Shown: positions 17,377 to 26,795, counted from the stretch's first letter. The stretch: DNA of 64,000 nt from Arthrobacter sp. OV608 (GCA_900110595.1 FOEZ01000005.1:1-64000), one strand, 5' to 3'. Notes: a model not told the origin generated them from the letters alone. A program made the numbers and translations.

Positions 17377-18540
17377 TTGAGCAAGCTAGAGATTCAGGGA
17401 TTGCGTAAGGAGTTCGCTGGTCGTCGCAATCACGTTGCGGTCAACGATCTGACCTTCACTGTGGACGAGGGTGAGCTGCTGGTCTTGCTCGGATCGAGCG
17501 GATGTGGCAAGACGACCACGCTGCGTATGGTCGCAGGGCTTGAACAAGCCTCCGCTGGCCGGATCAGTATCGGCAACAAAGTTGTCTGCGACACGACGCG
17601 GCGCGTTGATCTCAGTCCCAACCGCCGCGACGTGGGGATGGTTTTCCAGTCGTTCGCCTTATGGCCGCATATGACGGTTCGCCGTAATATCGGTTACCCC
17701 CTTCGAGCCCGCGGGTTGAAGCAGGGCTTCAAAGAGGGCTGGATTGACGAGGCCGCCCGGATGGTGGATTGTACCGAGCTCCTCGACCGGTATCCCGGCC
17801 AGTTGAGCGGTGGTCAGCAACAGCGGGTGGCTGTGGCGCGTGCGCTGGTTGCCCGCCCGTCCCTGCTGTTGTTCGATGAACCGTTGTCCAACCTCGATGC
17901 CCGTTTGCGTGATCAGCTGCGTAACGAGATCCACCAGTTGCACCAACGGGTCGGATTCACGGGACTCTATGTCACTCATGATCAGTCCGAGGCGCTGGCG
18001 TTGGGGGATCGGTTGGCGATCATGCGTGCGGGCCAGATTGAACAGCTGGGCCGCCCTCGTGAGGTGTATGAGAACCCGGCGACAGAGTTCGTCGCCGAGT
18101 TCATCGGCATGGGAAACTCCATCTCCTTGTACAAAACGCCCTCGGGATGGGCAAGCAAGAGTGGACAGCTTGTTGGCCGTGTTCCCGATGTGTCGGCGGA
18201 GACTGCGAACCTGCGCGTGCGCCAACAGGCCATCCGGTTGGGCACTATCGACTCACTTGCGCCTGGAGAGATGGGTGTTGAAGGAGGCACGATTGCCGAT
18301 GTCGAGTATGGGGGCGCCTCCGTCGATGTCGTGGTCAAGTTCGTCGATGGTCGGTCTGTCTCGAGCCGTATCCCACTCACGGGGGAGGGTGAGCACCGTT
18401 TCGAACTTGGTTCTCGAACCACGGTGATCTTCTCGGCGCGGGATGCGAAGCTCTTCCCCACCAGTCCGGCCGGCTCGGCGGGAACCGGCCAGCCCGCGCA
18501 CAACGATGTCGCGCCTGAGCAGAAAGCTGGGGTGAGCTGA
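17377..18540 (+). CDS. ABC transporter ATP-binding protein (PotA/FbpC type)
   Basis: A 387-residue ATPase with Walker A GSSGCGKTT (39-47), signature LSGGQ (143-147), Walker B LLLFDEPLSNLD (ending at 174) and the H-loop in YVTHDQSEA. A C-terminal regulatory TOBE-like domain follows (about 240-350). It starts at TTG after GGTGGGAGAGA. Its stop overlaps the permease start by one base (TGATG), so the two are translationally coupled. It powers the importer formed with the lipoprotein at 16202 and the permease at 18540. Confidence 0.92.
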   Translation: MSKLEIQGLRKEFAGRRNHVAVNDLTFTVDEGELLVLLGSSGCGKTTTLRMVAGLEQASAGRISIGNKVVCDTTRRVDLSPNRRDVGMVFQSFALWPHMTVRRNIGYPLRARGLKQGFKEGWIDEAARMVDCTELLDRYPGQLSGGQQQRVAVARALVARPSLLLFDEPLSNLDARLRDQLRNEIHQLHQRVGFTGLYVTHDQSEALALGDRLAIMRAGQIEQLGRPREVYENPATEFVAEFIGMGNSISLYKTPSGWASKSGQLVGRVPDVSAETANLRVRQQAIRLGTIDSLAPGEMGVEGGTIADVEYGGASVDVVVKFVDGRSVSSRIPLTGEGEHRFELGSRTTVIFSARDAKLFPTSPAGSAGTGQPAHNDVAPEQKAGVS

Positions 18541-20291
18541 TGAGTGTTTCGGACATCCAGGTTCCAGATCGCGGAACGGCTGGGTCCCGTCCAGGCGTTC
18601 CGTCCGCGCCGGGTGCGTCGCAGAAGCCGCGGTTCCGGGTTCGACCCGTCCATCTTTGGACCCTCGGCGTGGTGTTGTTCATTGTCTTCGTCGGACTTCT
18701 GGTTCTGCGGCCGATCTACTTCATTATCGACCGATCGACGCTGAACAACGGTTTCACCACAGCGTTCACGGATCCGTTTATCTGGCAGGCGATCGGGACC
18801 ACGATCGTGCTCACGGTCGGGGCCGTGGTGCTGGCGCTGGTCGTCGGCACTGCCCTGGCCTGGTTCTCTCTGCGTCTTCCGCGAGGCCTGGGCTGGATGT
18901 CGGCGTTGCCGGTCATGTCCATCCTGATGCCTTCCGTAGCGAGCATCACAGGCTGGATCTTCCTGTTCTCTCCACGGGTCGGGTTCGCCAACACGGTGCT
19001 TCGCACCCTGCCCTGGTGGTCGGACCAGACGTCCGGGCCGATCGATGTCTACACCACCCCGTGGATCATCTTGTGCACCGGCCTTCAAATCGCGGCCTTT
19101 GTGTACCTGTTCATGAGCTCCGGCTTCACCGGAGTCAACTCCGACCTGATCGAGGCGGCTGAGGTCGCCGGATCCTCAAAACTCGGAGTGTTCTTCCGCG
19201 TCACCCTCCCCCTTGTCCGGCCCTCGCTCGTCTACGCCACGGCGACCGCGATCCTGTTGGCTCTGGGACAGTTCACCGCACCGCTCCTGCTCGGACGCAA
19301 CTCCAACATTCAGGTCCTCACGACCCGAATATTCACGTACCTGAACAGCTCGCCGGTCGACTTCAACGCGGCCGCCGCGCTAGGCGTTCCGCTGGTAGTC
19401 ATCGGCATGATCATTGTCTTCGGACAACGGGCGCTACTGGGAAACCAGAGCCGGTTCGTCACCCACGGCGGCAAGGGCTTCAAAGCGGTCGGGCGGCCCT
19501 CATGGTCCGGCGTGGTCTGGATCGGTGCTTATGCCCTCTTGACGGCCGTGTTGCCTCTGCTTGCCATCATCATTGTCGCGGTCTCGCCGCGATGGTCAGC
19601 AGACATCGTGCCCTCGACATTCACGCTCGAGCATTTCACTTCGGCGTTGAACTCGCCAGAGATTCTGAGTTCAGTGAAAAACAGTGTGCTGTTCTCGCTC
19701 ACCTCGATCCTGATCGTCATCCCCATCGGCTTCCTGTGCTCGGCGATCCTGGTCTACGGACGCCGATTCAAACTGTGCCAAATCATCCTGGACTTCGTGG
19801 TCGCCATGCCCCTGGGCATGCCCGCGCTCATCTTCGGTCTGGGCTTTCTTTTGGCCTACAGCGGACCCCCCATCAACCTCTACGGCACAAGCTCGGTGGT
19901 GATCGCTGTCTACGTGACACTGATGATCCCGTTCTCGGTCAGACTTCAATCAGCCGCAATGCTGTCCCTGGGAAAGCAGTACATCGAAGCATCTCAGGTG
20001 GCCGGTGCCAACCTCTGGCGAACCATGCTCAGCGTCCTGCTACCGCTCATGCGATCTGCCTTCGGAGCCGCCGCTGCACTGATCTTCCTCCTCCTCAGCC
20101 ACGAATTCGCCGCGTCAATGCTCGTCCGCGCACCCACCACCCAAGTCATGGGAACAACCCTCTACGACCTACTCGAATTCGGATCATATTCCGCCGTTGC
20201 GGTGCTTGCCCTGATAATGGCCGCGGTTTCGCTGGTCGGGCTCGGTCTTGCCTTCCTGCTAGGCGGCCGGGGCGCCCTGAAGGGCCTCTAG
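18540..20291 (+). CDS. ABC transporter permease, double-domain (FbpB type)
   Basis: A 583-residue membrane protein with two homologous permease halves, each with about six membrane helices and an EAA loop (EAAEVAGSSKLGVFFRVTLP in the first half; EASQVAGANLWRTMLSVLLP in the second). One polypeptide thus forms the whole channel, as in FbpB/SfuB iron-type importers. The N-terminal 30 residues are cytoplasmic and proline/arginine-rich. It is the last gene of the operon begun at 16202. A truncated P450 copy follows 22 bases later. Confidence 0.92.
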   Translation: MSVSDIQVPDRGTAGSRPGVPSAPGASQKPRFRVRPVHLWTLGVVLFIVFVGLLVLRPIYFIIDRSTLNNGFTTAFTDPFIWQAIGTTIVLTVGAVVLALVVGTALAWFSLRLPRGLGWMSALPVMSILMPSVASITGWIFLFSPRVGFANTVLRTLPWWSDQTSGPIDVYTTPWIILCTGLQIAAFVYLFMSSGFTGVNSDLIEAAEVAGSSKLGVFFRVTLPLVRPSLVYATATAILLALGQFTAPLLLGRNSNIQVLTTRIFTYLNSSPVDFNAAAALGVPLVVIGMIIVFGQRALLGNQSRFVTHGGKGFKAVGRPSWSGVVWIGAYALLTAVLPLLAIIIVAVSPRWSADIVPSTFTLEHFTSALNSPEILSSVKNSVLFSLTSILIVIPIGFLCSAILVYGRRFKLCQIILDFVVAMPLGMPALIFGLGFLLAYSGPPINLYGTSSVVIAVYVTLMIPFSVRLQSAAMLSLGKQYIEASQVAGANLWRTMLSVLLPLMRSAFGAAAALIFLLLSHEFAASMLVRAPTTQVMGTTLYDLLEFGSYSAVAVLALIMAAVSLVGLGLAFLLGGRGALKGL

Positions 20292-20313
20292 ACGGAGACT
20301 GAGTAGTAATTGG

Positions 20314-20446
20314 ATGGAAATTCCAAAGAAAGGGGACTTCGCAACGGAGTGGAACGAGATAGACAACGGCCTCTTGGATCCGAACTTCTACCGCGGAACG
20401 GGGTATCACGCGGCGTTCACGAAACTTCGAGATGAGGATCCGGTCC
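20314..20446 (+). pseudogene. truncated cytochrome P450 N-terminus
   Basis: From ATG at 20314 the frame encodes EWNEIDNGLLDPNFYRGTGY and HAAFTKLRDEDPVR, closely matching residues 4-36 of the intact P450 at 9224 (DWKTIDNGLLDPNFYVGTDY). After DPVR the similarity ends abruptly and an unrelated sequence, a siderophore-interacting-protein remnant on the other strand, begins. It shows a second related P450 once followed the importer. Confidence 0.85.
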
Positions 20447-20960
20447 GGCAGCGCGGCCGAGCCGGGCTCTGTACCGGGCGTCCGCAAAGGTCACGCAGGA
20501 TGCCGGCGACGATGGGAAGGTCGGTTTCGTCGGCGACCAGCAGCGTCCAGTCCGACGGGACCGGCCGGAGGCCGCGGCCCTGGTCGATGAACGCAACTTA
20601 GGCACCGGGCTGGACGGACAGCATCCAGAGTGCCGCGACGCCACCAATGCCGTGTACGACGAAGTCGATATAAAGCTCGACCAGATCGGGGCGATAAGAG
20701 CGAACGGTGTAGTTGGGGATCACCGGACATGCCCTCGGGCAAGGTGACGTGTCGCAGTTATCCGCGGATACGGAACCGCTCGGGCAGATTGTCGAGCCGG
20801 TCTTCATCATGGGCGGGGGATGGCGAGACGTAACCACTGGTCGAACCCCTGGAACTCAAACGGCCAAGTCCTCGCCGCCGAGAGTGATCCACACCATATG
20901 CGGGATCGCCCGCTCCCGGCGCACCACGTTAGCGCGAATCAGACCGTAACCCGCGACCTC
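20447..20960 (-). pseudogene. siderophore-interacting protein (ViuB-type FAD reductase) remnant
   Basis: Reading the minus strand through several frames gives RANVVRRERAIPHMVWITLG, GEDLA, FEFQGFDQWLRLAIPRP, PNYTVRSYRPDLVELYIDFV and VHGIGG, then VAFIDQGRGLRPVP and TLLVADETDLPIVAGILRDL. This is the order found in siderophore-interacting flavoproteins that release iron from ferri-siderophores. At least three frameshifts or stops and loss of the C-terminal third make it inactive. The 3' break coincides with the P450 truncation near 20446. Confidence 0.8.
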
Positions 20961-21156
20961 TCGCCCCTGGACGCGCTCGAGTTCGTCCGAGCCATCCTCA
21001 AGGCGGCGAACGTGGACCGGGCCCACGAGGCACAGCCGGTCATGCCGCTCGCGACCATCTCGGTCCCCGAGGACATGTCCACCTCAACGCGCCTGCACGC
21101 GTCCGGGTCGAAGATACACCCCCTCAGCCTGGACTTCTTCGCCCGGTTCGTGCCGT

Positions 21157-21932
21157 TTATGGCGCGGTCGCCTTGTCCAGGGTCTGGTGGGGGCGGAGGC
21201 GGTTGTAGGCATGGACCCACTCGCTGATCGCGGCCTGGGCCGCTGCGAGGGAGGCGAACGGTCCGCAGCCGTCCAGCAGCTCCCTGCGCAGGGTACGATG
21301 CCAGCGCTCGTTCTTCCCGGTGGTCGTGGGCGAGTACGTCTTGGTCAGCTTCGCCTCGATGCTGTTCTCCCAGACCCGCTCGAACAGGACCTCTGCCGGC
21401 ATGGCCCGCACGTACGCGTCGGCCACCGCCCTGCCGGAGGGCGCGGCGAGCACCTCGGCGATGACGACGAAGCGGGAGTGGCCATCGATCCCTGTGAGCA
21501 ACTTGCACTCGCGCCCGTCCGCGAGGTAGATTCCGCCGACCAGGTCCAGTTGCCATAGGCGCATCGGCGCCTCGCGCTGCCACCGCTTGTACTTACGCCG
21601 GTGCTGGTGCTCCTGGGCACGCAGGAGGCCGTTGGGGGTCAGGACGCGGTGGACTGTAGCCCGCGACGGGGCCGGCTCGGTCCTGGTCCGCCGGATCTCA
21701 TAGGCGATCCGGCTGGCTCCCCATCGGGGATGGGCCCGCCGCATCTCACAGACCAATGCCTCCACCACGGCCGGGAGCCTGCCCGGACTCGTGCGCGGCC
21801 GCCGCGGTCCTTCCCGCAGTCCATCGAAGCCACCAACCGCATCTTGGCCTTCCAGCCGTAGACGGACTGCCGGGACACCCCGTGGCGCCGGGCCACCTCG
21901 GCCACCGGGGAGCCGTCCAGTCCCTCGAGCAC
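21157..21932 (-). mobile_element. IS481-family transposase, inactive
   Basis: The HTH part EVARRHGVSRQSVYGWKAK is in one frame. After a frameshift near 21840 comes PRTSPGRLPAVVEALVCEMR and the rve domain with LWQLDLVGGIYLADGRECKL, LTGIDGHSRFVVIAEV, then TKTYSPTTTGKNERWHRTLR. Between AMP and AEVLFERV about 25 residues are missing; the family has PAEVLTDNG...PAEVLFE there. The second catalytic Asp of the DDE triad lies in that gap. The gene is therefore doubly inactivated. About 200 bases between it and the SIP remnant hold nothing I recognise. Confidence 0.88.
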
Positions 21933-22038
21933 CGCCCGCTACCTCTGCTCGACCAGCCAGTCGCCGCCCTGCTACTGATTCGAAATCCGTCGCGACACGA
22001 CGCTCTTGCGGGCAGTCAGCGTGTCCGGCGCAACTTTC

Positions 22039-22054
22039 TTGACATCGTATTCAA
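22039..22054 (+). promoter_or_regulatory. promoter -35 overlapping a GAATACGAT operator
   Basis: TTGACATCGTATTCAA combines a consensus -35 TTGACA (22039-22044) with the reverse of TTGAATACGAT. A possible -10, TAGCGT, lies 16 bases downstream. It is about 110 bases before the SDR gene. A regulator bound here would block the polymerase. Confidence 0.5.
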
Positions 22055-22164
22055 GCGTGATAGCGTCAGTCGTTGTCACGCGAGTGAGTTGCAGCCGCGA
22101 TTCCTCGCGCACTGGATGGGCGCCCGCTTCGACGTGCGTCAAACTCGGAGAGGGCGGCAATCGC

Positions 22165-22929
22165 ATGGGGCGTCTGGCTAACAAGGTGGCGATCATCACC
22201 GGCGGCTCTGGTGGCATCGGGGAAGCCCTAGTGAAGCTCTTCGCCCAGGAGGGCGCGAGAGTCCTCGCGACCGGACGTAACGAAGCACGCCTCACTGAGT
22301 TGGTGTCGGACCTTAATCGACAGTTGAACAGCAAGCAAGTGTTCGGCGTCACGCATGACATTACAAGCGAAAGCGACTGGGCCAACGTAGTTGCCACGGC
22401 AGTTGAGGTCTTTGGCCAATTAGACATTCTCGTGAACAACGCGGCGATCCCTGGCCGCGCGAGCGAGGAGCCGTGGGACGTCGACGCTGAAAACGCCACG
22501 ACGGTTCTGACGACCAACATCATGGGTGCAATTCTCGGCATCAAGGCGGCCATGCCCGAGCTGAAGAAGTCCGGGGCGGGATCGATAGTCAACGTGTCTT
22601 CTGCTGCCGCATTCGTGGGCGGGGTCAGTGGTGGATCGGCGGCCTATGCGTCGTCGAAAGCGGCGGTAGGTGCACTCTCTCGAGAGATTGCTCTTGGCGT
22701 TGCCAAGGACGGCGTTCGAGTCAACACCGTGTATCCCGGCCTCGTTCGCACGCCTATCCTCGAGAACTTCCCACAAGAGAGAATCGCTCGCACGTTGTCG
22801 AAGATCCCCATGGGATTCGCTGCGGATCCCATCGACATCGCGTATGGCGTGCTTTACCTTGCCTCGGACGAATCGCGGTTTATGACGGGCGCGGACCTCG
22901 TCATTGATGGTGGGCACACCGCTCAATAG
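22165..22929 (+). CDS. short-chain dehydrogenase/reductase (SDR)
   Basis: Classical SDR of 254 residues with TGGSGGIG (12-19), NNAA (91-94), Ser145/146 and catalytic Tyr161-Lys165 (YASSK), ending in VIDGGHTAQ. The ATG at 22165 follows GGAGAGGGCGGCAATCGC; an open frame upstream has no good start. An operator-like site precedes it, so it is probably induced together with the crotonase and importer genes. The likely role is oxidation of a secondary alcohol formed by the P450 or its reverse. This is inferred from context. Confidence 0.88.
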   Translation: MGRLANKVAIITGGSGGIGEALVKLFAQEGARVLATGRNEARLTELVSDLNRQLNSKQVFGVTHDITSESDWANVVATAVEVFGQLDILVNNAAIPGRASEEPWDVDAENATTVLTTNIMGAILGIKAAMPELKKSGAGSIVNVSSAAAFVGGVSGGSAAYASSKAAVGALSREIALGVAKDGVRVNTVYPGLVRTPILENFPQERIARTLSKIPMGFAADPIDIAYGVLYLASDESRFMTGADLVIDGGHTAQ

Positions 22930-23097
22930 CGGGGCGGTGACCGATCCCCGATCGGTCACCGAGCCGCCACTTCCGGTGCTGATCAAAGACGGTCAACGTG
23001 ATCCGGATCCTCCGGGCGGTTCTGATGCGGCGCGTAAACCGCTCTCTCGACGCCGGCCCTCAGTAAACGGCCGGTAGATATGCGAAAGTTCTCCCCC

Positions 23098-23457
23098 TTA
23101 AATAACATGCGCTGCTTCTGGCTGGTCGTCGAAGTAAGTCTCGCCCGCGAACTCCAGTTCCATAATCGCCGGCTGCACCCGCTGCACGAAGGGTTTCATC
23201 TCCGGCTGACTGTCCCCGGCGAACACGAGCCAGCAGCCCTGCAATCTCGTCGAAGAGCCCTTCGCCTCAGACCTGGAAAGCCCGTCATGAGCGAACTGCT
23301 TCTCGCTGTCGGTGACGAACGTAACTTCGAGGACGACGGTGCCATCCGCGGCGAGGTAATCGACTCCGCCGTGGCTGTTCGCGTGCTCGAGCTGAATCCC
23401 CAGCACCCGCTCAACGATCTGCTTCGCAATCGCCTCGTTCGGACGTTCCTGGTTCAT
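23098..23457 (-). CDS. hypothetical protein with restriction-endonuclease-like core
   Basis: A 119-residue protein beginning MNQERPNEAIAKQIVERVLG. The pattern GGVDYLAADGTVVLEVTFVT (Asp, then ExT) resembles the D-(X)n-E-x-K/T core of the actinobacterial hypothetical proteins with a nuclease-like fold, which are usually over 200 residues. This one may be only the N-terminal part, ending at TAA 23098-23100. The ribosome binding site is weak (GAAAGAGACCC). Nothing ties it to the neighbouring transporter genes. Function is unknown. Confidence 0.5.
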   Translation of the reverse strand: MNQERPNEAIAKQIVERVLGIQLEHANSHGGVDYLAADGTVVLEVTFVTDSEKQFAHDGLSRSEAKGSSTRLQGCWLVFAGDSQPEMKPFVQRVQPAIMELEFAGETYFDDQPEAAHVI

Positions 23458-23913
23458 GGGTCTCTTTCGCTCGCAAATGCCGTACGTGTGTACTTGGATT
23501 AATTGTGCCCAAACTTCTTCATCGCCACGAGTATTAGGTGCCCGCTGAGGGGGTGTATTGGGCGTAGTTGTCGTGGTCAAACGGCATGCGCGGGTCTTCA
23601 TAAGACTGGAGTAGCTGGTGTTCACCGAGAACTTCACTTCGTCGGTAGCGGCGCTGGGCTGGGCGATGGAGTTAAGCATTCTGGAGTCGGTGGTTTTCGT
23701 TGAAAACGTCGGATGCTTGCTTTTCTCTACAATTGTTGACTACGATTCCAACCAGGCAGGGATCGAAGCCCAAACGCAGTACAGTTCACAGGCGCCTTTT
23801 GGGCGCCGTGTTCCGTCAGCAAGGGCCGAGCATTCGCGTCACACCCCGAGTGAGCAAAATGGCAGCGTCGCCGGAGTTCGCTCCAGCGTTATCTCTCCAA
23901 TGGAGGAGCAGAA
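23458..23913. promoter_or_regulatory. upstream region of the sugar-type importer with an operator
   Basis: No gene is seen. GACTACGATTC at 23738-23748, within TTGTTGACTACGATTCCAACC, is a one-mismatch copy of GAATACGATTC and overlaps a TTGACT that could serve as a -35 element. The region ends in GAGGAGCAGAA, the binding site of the SBP gene. Confidence 0.5.
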
Positions 23914-25038
23914 ATGAACAAGAAACTACTTGGCCAATGGCGATTTGGAGCAACAGCGGCGGTTGCCGCTTCGGCTCTATTGATGGCTGGATGCGCCAAC
24001 GGTCCAGCGTCGAGCGACCAGACAGGCTCGGCGAGCGGCGGCGCGGGCGCTTTTGCGGCATCACAAGCCGTCTATGACGAGCTCCTGAGCAACCCTCCGC
24101 TCAAAGTCGAGCCGCTACCGAAGCCAGCCGAGAAGGGGGTTACGGTCGCCGTCGTCAACTGCACTCTGCCCGCCTGCCTGCCCGGTGGCGGTGCGGAGCC
24201 AGGGGCCGCGCTGGGATGGAATGTAAAAGACTTCCCGTATGACCTCGCAAAAGGTCCGTCGGATGTTGTTGCGGCCATGGACGCCGCCATCGGATCGAAG
24301 CCGGATGTACTGATCGTGGCTCAGAACAATGCGGCATCGCTAGTTCAAAATCAGATTGACGCAGCGGTAGCAACAGGCATCAAAGTGATCAATATCGGCT
24401 CGCTGGAGGACCCGCCTGGCTATTTGGCCTGCATTCAATGCGCGCCGGCCGCGGACGCGCAGGGTGCCGCACTTGCAGACGTCGCGTTGGCTGACGCAGG
24501 CTCCAAGACATCGATTGGATTCGTCACCGACAAGAACATTTCGGCGTTGGTCGCGATTGCAAAGGGGGGCCAGTCGACGGTCGAAAAGAACGGCGGAGGG
24601 AGCACGGCCAAGCTGCTCGAACTGAGTGTCGTCGACAATCCCGCGGCCAACGCCGCCCGCACGGTGAGTTTTCTGCAGCGCAACCCGGACGTGAAGTATC
24701 TCGTCTTCACGTCACCCGCCTTCTTGCCTGGCACCAGCAGCGCTTTGAAAGCTGCCGGGCTTGACGTCAAGAAGATTGTCCTCAACCCCTCAAACGATGG
24801 TGACGTCGAAATGGTCAAGACCGGCGACGTGGACTTGTGGGTGGCAGGCGAGAGCGGCGATAAGGCCTATATCTGGCGAGTATTCGATGCAGCGGCCCGA
24901 GCCGTCCAGGATGCTCCGATCGACCCGAAGCAGCCGATCACCGCGATGCGTCTCATCACACCGGACAACGCCAATCCTTCCCTGCAAGCGCCGGCGGACT
25001 TCAAGAAGGTCTACAAGACCGCCTGGGGTGTGAACTGA
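23914..25038 (+). CDS. sugar/purine-type ABC substrate-binding lipoprotein
   Basis: A 374-residue periplasmic-binding-protein type 1 (RbsB-like). The signal peptide ends in lipobox LMAGC, followed by a Ser/Gly linker. The core shows KGVTVAVVNCTLPAC, DVLIVAQNNAASLVQNQIDA, then TGIKVINIGS and later DKAYIWRVFDAAARAVQ. The start is ATG after GAGGAGCAGAA. RbsA- and RbsC-like genes follow to complete the importer. In actinobacteria such importers carry not only sugars but also various aromatic and terpenoid acids. With an SDR and shared operators nearby, a non-sugar substrate is possible. Confidence 0.9.
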   Translation: MNKKLLGQWRFGATAAVAASALLMAGCANGPASSDQTGSASGGAGAFAASQAVYDELLSNPPLKVEPLPKPAEKGVTVAVVNCTLPACLPGGGAEPGAALGWNVKDFPYDLAKGPSDVVAAMDAAIGSKPDVLIVAQNNAASLVQNQIDAAVATGIKVINIGSLEDPPGYLACIQCAPAADAQGAALADVALADAGSKTSIGFVTDKNISALVAIAKGGQSTVEKNGGGSTAKLLELSVVDNPAANAARTVSFLQRNPDVKYLVFTSPAFLPGTSSALKAAGLDVKKIVLNPSNDGDVEMVKTGDVDLWVAGESGDKAYIWRVFDAAARAVQDAPIDPKQPITAMRLITPDNANPSLQAPADFKKVYKTAWGVN

Positions 25039-25058
25039 CCGTTTACTGAAAGGGATTC

Positions 25059-25092
25059 AGAGATCGGGGGTGAGTTTTAACCCCCGATCTCT
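25059..25092 (+). terminator. strong hairpin after the binding-protein gene
   Basis: AGAGATCGGGGGT and ACCCCCGATCTCT form a perfect 13-bp stem with an 8-base loop, starting 21 bases after the SBP stop. Only a short T-poor tail follows. It is likely a partial terminator that lowers expression of the ATPase and permease relative to the binding protein. Confidence 0.8.
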
Positions 25093-25238
25093 CGTGTAGC
25101 ATCGCCTCACCCTCCCGATTCCAGCAATCGGTTGGGTGTTGGCGCAGATGGTATTCACTTCGGTCATCTCTCCAAGAGGAACAGGTATGGAAATAACCCA
25201 ACAGACCGGCCGGATCATTGCGCGCAAAGGGGACGCCG

Positions 25239-26795
25239 GTGGTTTCTGACTTGAACCGCACGTCCGGTGCCCGGGACGCAAAATTGTCGCTGACGGGTCT
25301 GACCAAGATCTTTCAGGGTCAGCGTGCCCTTGATGATGTTTCTCTCGAGCTTCGAGCGGGAGAAATACACTGCCTTCTCGGCCAGAACGGTTCGGGTAAA
25401 TCGACTCTGATTAAGACGTTGGCTGGCTATCACTCGCCGGAAGCCGGGGCGACCGCGTTCGTCGATGGTGAGGAATTGGAACTCGGATCGTCCGCGGCTG
25501 CTCATAGTCGAGGCATACGGTTCATTCACCAGGATCTAGCGTTGATCGACAGCCTTTCCGTTTATGAAAACCTTGCCCTGGGCAACCAGTACACAGGCCG
25601 TTTCTGGCTCTCGGAATCGCGGGAGCGGCGGCATGCAAAGGATGTCTTTACCAAGTACGGCATCGATATCGACGCCGGTGCTTCTCTCGGTGCGCTTGGA
25701 GCGGCCAGTCGTACGATGACCGCGATTGTTCGCGCGCTGCACCACGGCGACGCGGTCAACGGCATTCTCGTTCTCGACGAGCCCACCGCATCGCTCTCCG
25801 AGGTCGAGAAGGACCATCTCTTCGCGATGTTGCGTGATGTAAAGGCGCAGGGCGGAACGATGCTCTACGTTACGCATCGGTTGCACGAGGTGTTCGAGCT
25901 AGCTGATCGCGTGACTGTGCTTCGCGACGGACGCAGTGTTGCGACTCGCGATGTTGTGGACCTGAATCACGACAGTCTGGTGGAGTTGATTCTTGGTCGT
26001 CCGGTTGATGCGTTCTACCCGGAGCCTTCAGTTCCCGGAAAAGATGCCGTGCTTGAGATTGCTGGCCTGCAGGGCGGTGCCGTCAAAGACTTCTCCTGCA
26101 CCGTAATGGCAAATGAGATCGTCGGAATCGTCGGACTCGACGGATCCGGAGCTGGGGATATTCCCCACCTGATCTTCGGGGCTACTAAAAGAGATGCCGG
26201 TGACATCAAGCTTGACGGCAAGTCCTGCAACCCGAGCTCGCCCTGGGATGCCATCCGAAAAGGATTTGCGTTTGTGCCGGGTGATCGCAAACGGCTCGGT
26301 GGCGTAGCCGACTGGACCCTGCGTGAGAACCTGACCTTACCGAAGATCATTGGCAGGGGCCCGCTCCGCTGGTTGTCCGAGCGGTGGGAGGGCAAGCAGG
26401 TGGCTTCGTTCCTAAGCGATCTCGAGGTCAAGCCGAACGATACCGAAGCGGGCTTTTCTTCGCTCAGCGGCGGAAATCAACAGAAGGTTATGATCGCGCG
26501 GTGGCTGCGATGCCAGGCTCGCGCCTACTTGCTGGATGAACCGACCGCCGGAGTGGATGTCGGGGCAAAGTCCGCCATCTACAACGCGCTGACTCAGTTG
26601 GCAGCGGACGGAGCGGCCGTGCTGATGACCACATCCGATCTGGAAGAGGCCTGCGCCGTCTGCGATCGCGTATACGTCGTTCACGAAGGCCGAATTACTG
26701 GCGAACTGCGAGGCGCCCGCCTCACAGTCGACAACCTGCTGGGGGAGATGCTTCGGCCCAACACTTCATCTAGGGAGAACCTGACTCATGCTTGA
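25239..26795 (+). CDS. ABC transporter ATP-binding protein, double NBD (RbsA/MglA type)
   Basis: An ATPase of about 518 residues with two nucleotide-binding halves. The first has Walker A GQNGSGKST and LVLDEPTASLS, but a divergent signature (GALGAASRTMTAIVRAL) in place of LSGGQ. The second has a degenerate Walker A (GLDGSGAGD) and an intact LSGGNQQKVMIARWL with LLDEPTAGVD. This asymmetry is normal for RbsA-type proteins. The GTG at 25239 follows AAAGGGGACGCC; a TTG at 25218 is an alternative. Its last eight bases overlap the permease start, indicating coupling. Confidence 0.9.
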   Translation: MVSDLNRTSGARDAKLSLTGLTKIFQGQRALDDVSLELRAGEIHCLLGQNGSGKSTLIKTLAGYHSPEAGATAFVDGEELELGSSAAAHSRGIRFIHQDLALIDSLSVYENLALGNQYTGRFWLSESRERRHAKDVFTKYGIDIDAGASLGALGAASRTMTAIVRALHHGDAVNGILVLDEPTASLSEVEKDHLFAMLRDVKAQGGTMLYVTHRLHEVFELADRVTVLRDGRSVATRDVVDLNHDSLVELILGRPVDAFYPEPSVPGKDAVLEIAGLQGGAVKDFSCTVMANEIVGIVGLDGSGAGDIPHLIFGATKRDAGDIKLDGKSCNPSSPWDAIRKGFAFVPGDRKRLGGVADWTLRENLTLPKIIGRGPLRWLSERWEGKQVASFLSDLEVKPNDTEAGFSSLSGGNQQKVMIARWLRCQARAYLLDEPTAGVDVGAKSAIYNALTQLAADGAAVLMTTSDLEEACAVCDRVYVVHEGRITGELRGARLTVDNLLGEMLRPNTSSRENLTHA

